Made by a program: the position numbers and the translations under genes | Source: an uncultured Paracoccaceae bacterium | GTDB lineage: Bacteria; Pseudomonadota; Alphaproteobacteria; Rhodobacterales; Rhodobacteraceae | Length of the DNA: 12,129 nt | Direction: 5' to 3' | NCBI GenBank assembly: GCA_913054485.1 | Contig: CAJXHQ010000038.1 | Coordinates: 1-12,129 of the forward strand | In this document: positions 6,039 through 12,129 of the stretch, piece after piece | Layout of the letters: each line of letters opens with the position of its first letter | How positions within the stretch are numbered: position 1 is the stretch's first letter | The notes under the pieces: model-generated | Told to the model about the DNA's origin: nothing | The model's database searches: none | The model's input: the letters and a program-made list of their open reading frames with translations, nothing else

Positions 6039-6863
6039 ATGTCCGAGAAAAAACCAGTTATCGAGCTCCGCAGTGTCGATAAGTCCTTTGGCCCGATCGA
6101 CTTTCTTCACGAAATCAGCATTAAGGTGGGCGAGGGTGAAGTCCTTTGTCTGCTGGGTGACAACGGTGCCGGCAAGTCCACCCTCATCAAGACCTTGGCA
6201 GGAGTACACCAGCCAACACGCGGCGATATCCTGATGGACGGTGAAAAGACAACTTTCAGCGGCCCCCGCGACGCTCAGGGCCGTGGCATAGCAACGGTCC
6301 ACCAGTTTGGCGGCACCTATCCCCTGATGTCTGTCGGACGCAACTTTTTCATGGGTATGGAGCCGACCAAAGGGGTTGGCCCGTTCAAGGTGTTCGACCG
6401 CAAAAGGGCGAACCAGATTGCCGTTGAGGAAGTCCAGAAAATGGGGATCACCCGCATCACCGACGGCGACCGCCTGGTTGGCGGGCTGTCCGGCGGAGAG
6501 CGCCAGTCCCTGGCGATTGCCCGCGCGGTGTTTTTCGGTGCCCGCGTGCTTATCCTGGATGAGCCGACGGCGGCTCTGGGGGTGAAGCAGGCCGCCCATG
6601 TTCTGCGTATCGTGAACGAAGCCAAACGGCGTGGCTTGGCAGTGATTTTCATCACTCACCAGGTGATGCACGCTATGGCCGTGGGTGACCACTTTGCCGT
6701 TCTGATCCGCGGTGCCATCGCGGCCGACTTCCGCAAGGGCGACAAGACCCGGGAAGAAATCGCGGACCTTATGGCGGGCGGCGAGTCCATGGCTGACCTC
6801 GAAGCGAATATTGACGGATACATGGAAACCCATGAGGGGCATCCGCCGCCTGCGCAACACTGA
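6039..6863 (+). CDS. Sugar ABC transporter ATP-binding protein, single-domain (FrcA-like)
   Basis: A 274-residue cytoplasmic ATPase powering the importer. Seen: Walker A GDNGAGKST (40-48), Q-loop Gln89 in VHQFGG, signature LSGGERQ (150-156), Walker B VLILDEP (170-176), the AALGVKQ D-loop typical of sugar importers, and the switch His207 in ITHQ. All catalytic positions are intact. It has one ATPase domain, unlike the roughly 500-residue two-domain RbsA, MglA or the inositol importer subunit IatA of Caulobacter. This single-domain layout is that of the fructose importer FrcBCA of Sinorhizobium, and two copies would pair. GAGGAG lies seven bases before the ATG at 6039; an in-frame GTG at 6024 overlaps the permease stop but lacks a good ribosome site. 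Substrate remains inferred from the inositol genes downstream. Confidence 0.93.
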   Translation: MSEKKPVIELRSVDKSFGPIDFLHEISIKVGEGEVLCLLGDNGAGKSTLIKTLAGVHQPTRGDILMDGEKTTFSGPRDAQGRGIATVHQFGGTYPLMSVGRNFFMGMEPTKGVGPFKVFDRKRANQIAVEEVQKMGITRITDGDRLVGGLSGGERQSLAIARAVFFGARVLILDEPTAALGVKQAAHVLRIVNEAKRRGLAVIFITHQVMHAMAVGDHFAVLIRGAIAADFRKGDKTREEIADLMAGGESMADLEANIDGYMETHEGHPPPAQH

Positions 6864-6900
6864 CCTCCCGGAAGGGGCTATAAACGCCCGTTCCACCCTA

Positions 6901-6925
6901 GCAGCCCGGCGTAAAGCCGCGCTGC
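6901..6925 (+). other. Intercistronic hairpin between transporter and enzyme genes
   Basis: GCAGC (6901-6905) pairs with GCTGC (6921-6925) and CGGC (6907-6910) with GCCG (6916-6919). One C-C mismatch and a GTAAA loop complete a 25-base stem-loop. No T-tract follows. It stands in the 87-base gap after the ATPase gene and could mark an mRNA processing or stability boundary between the transport and catabolic halves. Confidence 0.6.
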
Positions 6926-6950
6926 GACAAATCCTGAAAAGTGAAACGAA

Positions 6951-7955
6951 ATGACCGCTAAGATCGCAATTATTGGCGCGGGCCTGATGGGTGCGGACCA
7001 TGCCCGGATTGTTGCAGAAGAATTGCCCGGCGCTGCCCTGCAAGTCGTGTGCGATATGAACCTGGAACAGGCGCGCGCAATCGCAGATACCTTTGGAGCA
7101 GCAGACATTGATGCTGATCCGGAAGCTGTGATCGCGCGCTCGGATGTCGATGCCGTTATCGTGGCCAGTCCCGACTTCACCCACGCGCCTCTTTCCAAAT
7201 CCTGTATCGCTTTCGGCAAGAAGGTGCTCTGCGAAAAGCCGTTGTCGCAGTCCTCGAGTGAATGCCTGTCGGTCATGGAGGCCGAGCAAGTTGCGGGCGC
7301 GCAATTTGTCCAGCTGGGTTTCATGCGCCGCTATGATCAGTCTTACATCGAGATGAAAGACGCCCTGGCCACGGGAGTACTGGGCCGAGCCCTGATGATG
7401 CATAACTTCCATAGGAACGTGGAAACGCCCGCTGCCGGATTCACCGGCGCCATGGCGATCACAAATTCTGCACCGCATGAGTTCGATGTGATCCGGCACG
7501 TGCTCGGCACTGAGTTCACAACGGTATCTGCCTGGCAACCCCGGCGCTCGGATGCGCTGGTGGCTCCGGTTGTAATGGTGCTGGACACCAGCGATGGGCA
7601 GCTGGTGAATATCGAAGTGAACAACAATGCCGCCTACGGCTACGACGTGCGCGCCGAACTGGTCGGCGAGAACGGGAGTATCGCCACCAACAACGTGGCA
7701 TATACGCGTTCAGATTTGGCTCTGCGAAACAGTACCCGCTACGACACTGATTGGCGCGACCGGTATGCCGAAGCCTACCGCCGGCAGAACAGTGACTTTT
7801 TGAAGTTTGTCGAAACAGGCGAATTCCCTGAAATCGGTTCAAGCAGTTGGGACGGCTACTGCGCCGCCGTTGCCGCCGAGTCCGGCGCCAAGGCGCTGAG
7901 CGAAAACACCAAAGTCGCGATCGAAATGATCGCAAAACCGGAGTTCTATGCATGA
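6951..7955 (+). CDS. Inositol dehydrogenase-like oxidoreductase (Gfo/Idh/MocA family), Bacillus IolG type
   Basis: A 334-residue NAD(P)-dependent dehydrogenase expected to oxidise an inositol stereoisomer to an inosose. The Rossmann domain starts IIGAGLMGADHARI (7-20), with Asp35 at the NAD-selecting position. The catalytic Lys96 lies in CEKPL. FMRRYDQSY (124-132), APHEFD (174-179), YGYDVRAELVGENGSI, WDGYCAAV and the C-terminal KPEFY all resemble Bacillus subtilis IolG. At the D-x-x-x-H catalytic pair (Asp172/His176 in Bacillus, as I recall) this protein has Asn172 and His176, so the acid is replaced. It may therefore prefer another substrate, such as scyllo- or chiro-inositol, or a sugar as in the related L-glucose dehydrogenase LgdA of Paracoccus. 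The ribosome site is weak. The stop overlaps the next start as ATGA. Family is certain; substrate is not. Confidence 0.88.
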   Translation: MTAKIAIIGAGLMGADHARIVAEELPGAALQVVCDMNLEQARAIADTFGAADIDADPEAVIARSDVDAVIVASPDFTHAPLSKSCIAFGKKVLCEKPLSQSSSECLSVMEAEQVAGAQFVQLGFMRRYDQSYIEMKDALATGVLGRALMMHNFHRNVETPAAGFTGAMAITNSAPHEFDVIRHVLGTEFTTVSAWQPRRSDALVAPVVMVLDTSDGQLVNIEVNNNAAYGYDVRAELVGENGSIATNNVAYTRSDLALRNSTRYDTDWRDRYAEAYRRQNSDFLKFVETGEFPEIGSSSWDGYCAAVAAESGAKALSENTKVAIEMIAKPEFYA

Positions 7956-8911
7956 AACTGGGTTTCGTTTCCGACAGCCTCGGCGGAATGCCGTTCGAAG
8001 AGATGCTCGACAATGCCGCCCGCATGGGCGTGTCGGGGGTTGAGGTCAACACCTGCGGCTGGTCCACGGGTCCGCATTTTGATCTCGCAGGGATGCTGGG
8101 CAATCCAGCGAAGCAGAAGGCATTCCAGGACGCGTTCGACAGCCGCGGTCTCGAGATCATCAGCCTCAACGCCAACGGCAATCCCCTGCACCCCACGGAC
8201 CCGGCGCAGAGCAAGGGCTTGGAGGACACGATCCGGATCGCCGGCGAGATGGGGATCAAGACCGTCTGTACAATGTCCGGTCTTCCAGCCGGAAACGCAA
8301 CTGACACCATGCCCAACTGGGTTGTATCGTCCTGGCCTCCGGAAACGCAGGATATCCTGCGCTACCAGTGGGAAGAAACACTGATCCCGTATTGGGCCGG
8401 GATCGCCACGCTGGCAGCGGAGCATGGTGTTGAGCGTATTGCCCTTGAATTGCATGGAAACCAATGCGTATACAATGTGCCCTCCCTGTGGAAACTGCGC
8501 GAAGCGGTCGGACCCATCATCGGGGCTAATCTCGACCCTTCGCATCTTTTCTGGATGGGAGCGGATCCGCTGGCGGCGGCGGAGGCCTTGGGCGAAGCCA
8601 TCTTTCATGTTCATGCCAAGGACACGATGCTGAACGCTCCGGTGCAGGCCACGGCCTCGTTGCTGGAGAATGGGTCGCTGCTGGATATTCCGGCGCGCAG
8701 CTGGTCCTACGTCACGCTTGGCTACGGCCACGGGGCCGAATGGTGGCAGAAGTTCTGTTACCGGCTGAAGATGGCTGGCTATGATGGCTGGCTATCGATC
8801 GAGCATGAAGATGTTCTTCTCAACTCCCTGGAAGGGCTGGAAAAATCTGTGGACCTTCTGCAGGGTGTGATGCCGGTTGCCAGCTCCGATTTCAAACTGC
8901 AGGACATTTGA
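7952..8911 (+). CDS. Sugar isomerase/epimerase-like TIM-barrel protein (xylose isomerase-like fold)
   Basis: A 319-residue protein of the AP-endonuclease-2 / xylose isomerase-like superfamily, which interconverts keto-sugars or inososes using a divalent metal. Probable metal and proton-transfer residues lie at the ends of barrel strands: Glu166 in ALELHGNQ, Asp195 and His198 in NLDPSH, His219/His221 and Asp224 in HVHAKD, and Glu284/Glu286 in SIEHED. The N-terminus MKLGFVSDSLGG and the GVSGVEVNTCGW strand fit the first two barrel strands. GYGHG near 258 is a conserved substrate-loop type motif. The start ATG overlaps the dehydrogenase stop by four bases, with GGAG eight bases upstream, so translation is coupled and the two enzymes probably act in sequence. 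Its closest functional analogues would be IolI, IolH or IolE-type enzymes; I cannot choose among them. Confidence 0.8.
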   Translation: MKLGFVSDSLGGMPFEEMLDNAARMGVSGVEVNTCGWSTGPHFDLAGMLGNPAKQKAFQDAFDSRGLEIISLNANGNPLHPTDPAQSKGLEDTIRIAGEMGIKTVCTMSGLPAGNATDTMPNWVVSSWPPETQDILRYQWEETLIPYWAGIATLAAEHGVERIALELHGNQCVYNVPSLWKLREAVGPIIGANLDPSHLFWMGADPLAAAEALGEAIFHVHAKDTMLNAPVQATASLLENGSLLDIPARSWSYVTLGYGHGAEWWQKFCYRLKMAGYDGWLSIEHEDVLLNSLEGLEKSVDLLQGVMPVASSDFKLQDI

Positions 8912-8914
8912 GTA

Positions 8915-9694
8915 ATGGATCATCCGTTTCAACTTGCCGCCTGCGCGGAAATGCTCTGGCAGGATAAACCTATCGAATGGCGTGCCGCCCGGCTCAGTGA
9001 GATGGGGTTTGGCGTCGGGTTGTGGAACTGGCCCGATCATGATCTGGCGGCCCTTGAAAGAAGCGGCGCCTCCTTCACGATCATGAACGGCTACCTAGAG
9101 GGGCGCCTGGCCGATGATGAGGGGGCTGACACGCTCCTGAAATCTGCGCGCGAGACGGCCCAAGTTGGCAAACGCCTAGGCGTGCAAAGGCTGAACCTGC
9201 ACGGTACCGGCCTCGGCGACCGCGGTATTCCAATCGCGCAAACCGACACCCTGACCGGCTGCATGTGGCTGAAAGCGCAGGATACGCTGAACCGCATCTG
9301 CGATATGGCTGAAGAGGAAGGCGTTGTCTTCACATTGGAGAACCTGAATTTGCTGGATCACCCGGGCTGCCCGTTCGGCTCCTCGGCTGATGTGTTGGCC
9401 CTTGTCTCGTCAATTGACCGCCCGCAGCTTCGGATCAATCTCGACCTCTACCACACCCAGATCGGCGAAGGGGATCTGATCCGCTGGTGCCGGAAATGCC
9501 TCCCCTGGATCGGTGAGGTGCAGGTTGCGGATAACCCCGGACGGTTTGAGCCGGGCACAGGGGAAATCAATTACCGGGCTGTAGCGAAGGCTCTGGCCGG
9601 AATGGGCTACCGCGGGCCGGTCGGAATGGAGGCTTTTGCACAGAGCGACCCTGAAACAGCCCTGGGTGCCTTCCGCGCTGCCTTCACACTCTGA
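8915..9694 (+). CDS. Hydroxypyruvate isomerase-like TIM-barrel protein (Hyi family)
   Basis: A 259-residue protein of normal hydroxypyruvate isomerase length. LENLN (141-145) followed by the DHPGCPFGS loop, NLDLYHTQIGEGDL (175-188), QVADNPGRFEPGTGEINY (203-220) and GMEAF (237-241) are the family signatures. The expected metal set is present: Glu142, Asp177, Gln203 and Glu239, with His180 and Glu217 nearby. In E. coli Hyi converts hydroxypyruvate to tartronate semialdehyde, but relatives in sugar operons act on inososes or ketoses. Here a role in inosose or ring-opened intermediate isomerisation is likely, since no glyoxylate-pathway genes are present. It starts three bases after the previous stop with a weak AGGA ribosome site ten bases upstream, consistent with translational coupling. 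Some automatic annotations would call such a gene hyi without proof. Confidence 0.82.
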   Translation: MDHPFQLAACAEMLWQDKPIEWRAARLSEMGFGVGLWNWPDHDLAALERSGASFTIMNGYLEGRLADDEGADTLLKSARETAQVGKRLGVQRLNLHGTGLGDRGIPIAQTDTLTGCMWLKAQDTLNRICDMAEEEGVVFTLENLNLLDHPGCPFGSSADVLALVSSIDRPQLRINLDLYHTQIGEGDLIRWCRKCLPWIGEVQVADNPGRFEPGTGEINYRAVAKALAGMGYRGPVGMEAFAQSDPETALGAFRAAFTL

Positions 9695-9722
9695 ACGCAG
9701 CCAACACAATCGAACACGAAAA

Positions 9723-9743
9723 TGCACGCGCTGGCGCGATGCA
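9723..9743 (+). other. Small intercistronic hairpin upstream of iolG
   Basis: TGCACGCG (9723-9730) pairs with CGCG plus TGCA (9735-9743, with one bulged A) around a CTGG loop. It lies in the 68-base gap before iolG and ends 20 bases before the start codon, just clear of the GGAGAG ribosome site. It has no T-tract. It could affect iolG translation or mRNA processing. Confidence 0.4.
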
Positions 9744-9762
9744 GCAGGCATTGGAGAGAAAA

Positions 9763-10764
9763 ATGCTGAAAGTCGGACTTCTTGGCGCTGGCCGTATCGC
9801 AGGGGTGCATGCGACAGCGATCTCGTCGCACCCTGAAAGCAAGCTTGCCGCGGTCTCAGATTATTTTCCGGAGAATGCGGAAAAGTTGGCAGCGCAATAT
9901 GGTTGTACCGCACGCACAACCGAGGAGATAATTGCGGACCCATCAATCGGCGCGGTGCTTGTCGCCACGTCCACCGACACACACTCTGAACTGATCGAGG
10001 CTGCGACCGCGGCGGGCAAGGCCGTGCTCTGCGAAAAGCCGGTGGATTTGAGCTTCGAACGGGCGCAGGCGTGCCAGGAGGCCGCCGCGGCTACAGGCCG
10101 ACCGGTAATGATCGGTTTCAACCGCCGGTTCGATCCGAATTTCAGCGCCCTGCGCAAGGCGCTAGCGGGTGGAGAGATCGGCAAGGCTGAACTGCTGTCA
10201 ATCACGTCATTCGACCCGGCACCGCCGCCTGTTTCATACATCCGGGTGTCGGGCGGCCTGTTCCGTGACATGATGATTCACGACTTCGACATGGCGAATT
10301 TCCTGATGGGTGAGGCACCTGTGACCATCAGCGCCGTTGGCACTTCGGTGGTCGATCCTGAAATCGGAGCTGCCGGCGATGTGGATACTGCGGTTGTCAC
10401 TCTGACCTATTCCGATGGCCGGATTGCCGTGATCAAAAACTCGCGCCGGGCGGTATACGGTTACGACCAACGAGTTGAACTTCTGGGGTCCGAGGGGCTG
10501 CTGCAGGCACAGAATATGCTTGAAAACACCGTGGTCAAATCGACTTCTGGCGGGGTCAGAAGCGCAAAGCCGACATACTTCTTCCTTGAGCGATACATGC
10601 CGTCCTATGCGGCCGAATGGGCTGCATTTGTTGAGGCCGTCGCAACGGGGCAAACCCTGCCGGTGACACTTGATGATGGGGTTCTGGCCCTTGCCATGGC
10701 CGAAGCGGCAACCCGATCAGCAACGGATAGCGTTCCAGTCAATCTGAGCGAAGTGATGGGCTGA
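9763..10764 (+). CDS. iolG: myo-Inositol 2-dehydrogenase (rhizobial IolG/IdhA type)
   Basis: A 333-residue Gfo/Idh/MocA enzyme that oxidises myo-inositol to 2-keto-myo-inositol with NAD, the first step of the inositol pathway. GLLGAGRIAGVHA at 5-17 is the NAD-binding loop, with Asp33 closing the second strand. Catalytic Lys92 is in CEKPV, and the D-x-x-x-H pair is intact as Asp169 and His173 in RDMMIHDFD. GFNRRFDPNF (118-127) and RRAVYGYDQRVELLGSEG are family segments, and the N-terminus resembles rhizobial IdhA. The ATG at 9763 has GGAG six bases upstream; an in-frame ATG at 9739 adds eight residues before the conserved start and lacks a ribosome site. It is clearly divergent from the first dehydrogenase gene of the operon, so the two are old paralogues rather than a recent duplication. 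iolC follows after three bases. Confidence 0.9.
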   Translation: MLKVGLLGAGRIAGVHATAISSHPESKLAAVSDYFPENAEKLAAQYGCTARTTEEIIADPSIGAVLVATSTDTHSELIEAATAAGKAVLCEKPVDLSFERAQACQEAAAATGRPVMIGFNRRFDPNFSALRKALAGGEIGKAELLSITSFDPAPPPVSYIRVSGGLFRDMMIHDFDMANFLMGEAPVTISAVGTSVVDPEIGAAGDVDTAVVTLTYSDGRIAVIKNSRRAVYGYDQRVELLGSEGLLQAQNMLENTVVKSTSGGVRSAKPTYFFLERYMPSYAAEWAAFVEAVATGQTLPVTLDDGVLALAMAEAATRSATDSVPVNLSEVMG

Positions 10765-10767
10765 GCC

Positions 10768-12129
10768 ATGAAAGAACTGGACCTGATCACAATTGGCCGC
10801 GCCTCAGTTGATCTCTATGGGGGGCAGATCGGCGGGCGCCTGGAGGACATGCGTTCCTTCGACAAGTACATAGGCGGTTCGCCGACGAATATCGCCTGCG
10901 GTACCGCGCGCCTGGGGTTGAAATCAGCTGTGATTACTGGTGTCGGCGATGAACACATGGGCCGCTTCGTCGTCGAGCAGCTTGCCCGCGAAGGGGTGAA
11001 TACCGCGGGAGTGAAGACCGACCCTGACCGTTTGACAGCGTTGGTGTTGCTCGGCATTCGCGACCGGGAACAGTTTCCCTTGATCTTCTACCGGGAAAAC
11101 TGTGCCGATATGGGCCTAACTGAAGATGACATTGATCCAGATTTCATCCGGTCGGCGCGCGCCGTTGTTGCAACTGGGACGCATTTGAGCAACCCGCAGG
11201 TTGAGGCGGCTACGCTCAAGGCGCTGAGAGTCGCCCGGGAAGCTGGGATGCAAACCGCGCTTGATATCGACTACAGACCCAACCTTTGGGGCGTTGCCGG
11301 GCACGGTGATGGTGAGAGCCGATACGTCGAAAGCGGCGAAGTCACCGAAAAACTGCAAGCGCACCTTCACCTGTTTGACCTGATCGTTGGAACCGAAGAG
11401 GAGTTCCACATTGCTGGCGGCTCCACCTGCACGGTCACCGCACTGCGCGCAATCCGAGAGGTATCAGGTGCCACATTGGTCTGCAAACGCGGAGCTGACG
11501 GTGCCGTTGCCTTTGGCGGTGTGATCCCGAACCGATTGGACGAAGGCGAAAGTGGACCTGGGTTCCCGATCGAAGTGTTCAACGTTCTGGGTGCCGGCGA
11601 CGGCTTTATGTCGGGGCTGTTGAAAGGCTGGCTCGACGGAGAAGACTGGAGCACAGCATTGAAATACGCCAACGCCTGCGGAGCATTTGCCGTTTCCCGG
11701 CACGGCTGCACTCCGGCATATCCAAGTTGGGATGAGCTGAAATTCTTCTTCGACCGTGGGATCAACCGGGCAGACCTGCGCAATGATGCCGTATTGGAAC
11801 AGATCCACTGGTCCACCAACCGGAAGGGTGAGTTGCCGAATGTGCGCACCTTTGCTTTCGATCACCGGATGCAGTTGGAGGAAATGGACGGCTACACCGC
11901 GCAAAAAGGTGCCGCCTTCAAGGAGCTCTGCCTCGACGCTGCGCTGATAGTCCAGAACGGTCGGCCAGGTTACGGCATTCTCTGTGATGACCGTATTGGG
12001 CGCTCCGCTTTGCACCGTGCCACTGGTTCCGGTTTGTGGGTCGGGAGGCCGGCGGAGTTGCCGGGCTCCCGTCCCATCGATTTCGAGCCTGGCCCCGGAG
12101 AAGACGTGGGCCAATTGCGCGAATGGGCT
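10768..12129 (+). CDS. iolC: 5-Dehydro-2-deoxygluconokinase IolC fused to DUF2090 (C-terminus cut off by window edge)
   Basis: A PfkB-family kinase that phosphorylates 5-dehydro-2-deoxy-D-gluconate, a late step of inositol breakdown. 454 codons are open to the window edge. Kinase marks: N-terminal GRASVDLYG, the substrate motif GGSPTNIACG (36-45), and the ATP/anion-hole motif NVLGAGDGF (272-280) with the catalytic base Asp278. The kinase part ends near residue 330. A linker follows and then, from HRMQLEEM at about 366, the start of a DUF2090 domain, an aldolase-like TIM barrel of about 290 residues in full-length proteins of roughly 640 residues. This fused form is common in Proteobacteria, whereas Bacillus IolC is the kinase alone. 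The start ATG is three bases past the iolG stop, with only a weak ribosome site inside the iolG end, so translation is probably coupled. The DUF2090 role is unproven. Confidence 0.92.
   Translation, partial: MKELDLITIGRASVDLYGGQIGGRLEDMRSFDKYIGGSPTNIACGTARLGLKSAVITGVGDEHMGRFVVEQLAREGVNTAGVKTDPDRLTALVLLGIRDREQFPLIFYRENCADMGLTEDDIDPDFIRSARAVVATGTHLSNPQVEAATLKALRVAREAGMQTALDIDYRPNLWGVAGHGDGESRYVESGEVTEKLQAHLHLFDLIVGTEEEFHIAGGSTCTVTALRAIREVSGATLVCKRGADGAVAFGGVIPNRLDEGESGPGFPIEVFNVLGAGDGFMSGLLKGWLDGEDWSTALKYANACGAFAVSRHGCTPAYPSWDELKFFFDRGINRADLRNDAVLEQIHWSTNRKGELPNVRTFAFDHRMQLEEMDGYTAQKGAAFKELCLDAALIVQNGRPGYGILCDDRIGRSALHRATGSGLWVGRPAELPGSRPIDFEPGPGEDVGQLREWA

Noticed and set aside
5904..7538. A 544-codon open frame on the minus strand opposite the permease end, ATPase and first dehydrogenase genes
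   Set aside because: The plus-strand frames here have intact permease, ABC ATPase and dehydrogenase motifs. The minus frame has no recognisable domain and is a shadow caused by GC-rich codon use.
7946..8731. A 261-codon minus-strand frame opposite the first TIM-barrel gene
   Set aside because: The plus strand encodes a full isomerase-like protein with metal-binding residues; the minus frame shows no family features.
1..12129. CRISPR arrays, tRNA or rRNA genes, insertion sequences, prophage or defence genes
   Set aside because: I saw no regularly spaced repeats, no tRNA-like cloverleaf or rRNA sequence, no transposase motifs and no defence domains anywhere in the window.

Overview
The window looks like a chromosomal catabolic region of an alphaproteobacterium, most likely a Rhodobacteraceae (roseobacter-type) member. 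The grounds are moderately high GC, Shine-Dalgarno starts, tightly coupled ATGA-type junctions, and a sugar ABC transporter + Gfo/Idh/MocA dehydrogenase + IolC-DUF2090 gene order that I associate with rhizobial and roseobacter inositol operons. The organism call is inference; no rRNA or tRNA gene is present to anchor it.

Left block (1-2044): a 3-hydroxybenzoate 4-monooxygenase-like flavoprotein gene (mobA type, minus strand, C-terminus cut by the window edge) is divergent from a MarR-family repressor gene. Between them lies an AT-rich 163 bp promoter region with a good sigma70-like promoter for the monooxygenase and a near-palindromic TTGTATACA element.

Middle (2045-2517): no intact gene. 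On the minus strand there is a decayed fragment of an acyl-CoA dehydrogenase, interrupted by a stop codon.

Right block (2518-12129): a LacI-family regulator gene (minus) is divergent from a long plus-strand operon that runs off the window. The operon order is: periplasmic sugar-binding protein, permease, single-domain ATPase (together an FrcBCA-like importer), inositol dehydrogenase-like enzyme 1, xylose-isomerase-like TIM barrel, hydroxypyruvate isomerase-like TIM barrel, inositol 2-dehydrogenase (IolG), and IolC fused to the start of a DUF2090 domain. The simplest reading is uptake of an inositol or related polyol, oxidation to an inosose by one of two dehydrogenases, isomerisation by the TIM-barrel enzymes, and later phosphorylation of 5-dehydro-2-deoxygluconate by IolC. 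The remaining iol genes (iolD, iolE, iolB, iolA) would be expected beyond the right edge.

Regulation visible in sequence: TTGATG/CATCAA dyads around the lacI/operon divergent promoters, a 226 nt leader region with a small ORF preceded by a perfect AAGGAGG, and hairpins without T-tracts in the three longest intercistronic gaps (after the binding protein, after the ATPase, and before iolG). I see no wholly new system. The most unusual points are the paired dehydrogenases with different catalytic residues next to two different isomerases, the leader ORF, the intercistronic hairpins, and the acyl-CoA dehydrogenase relic.
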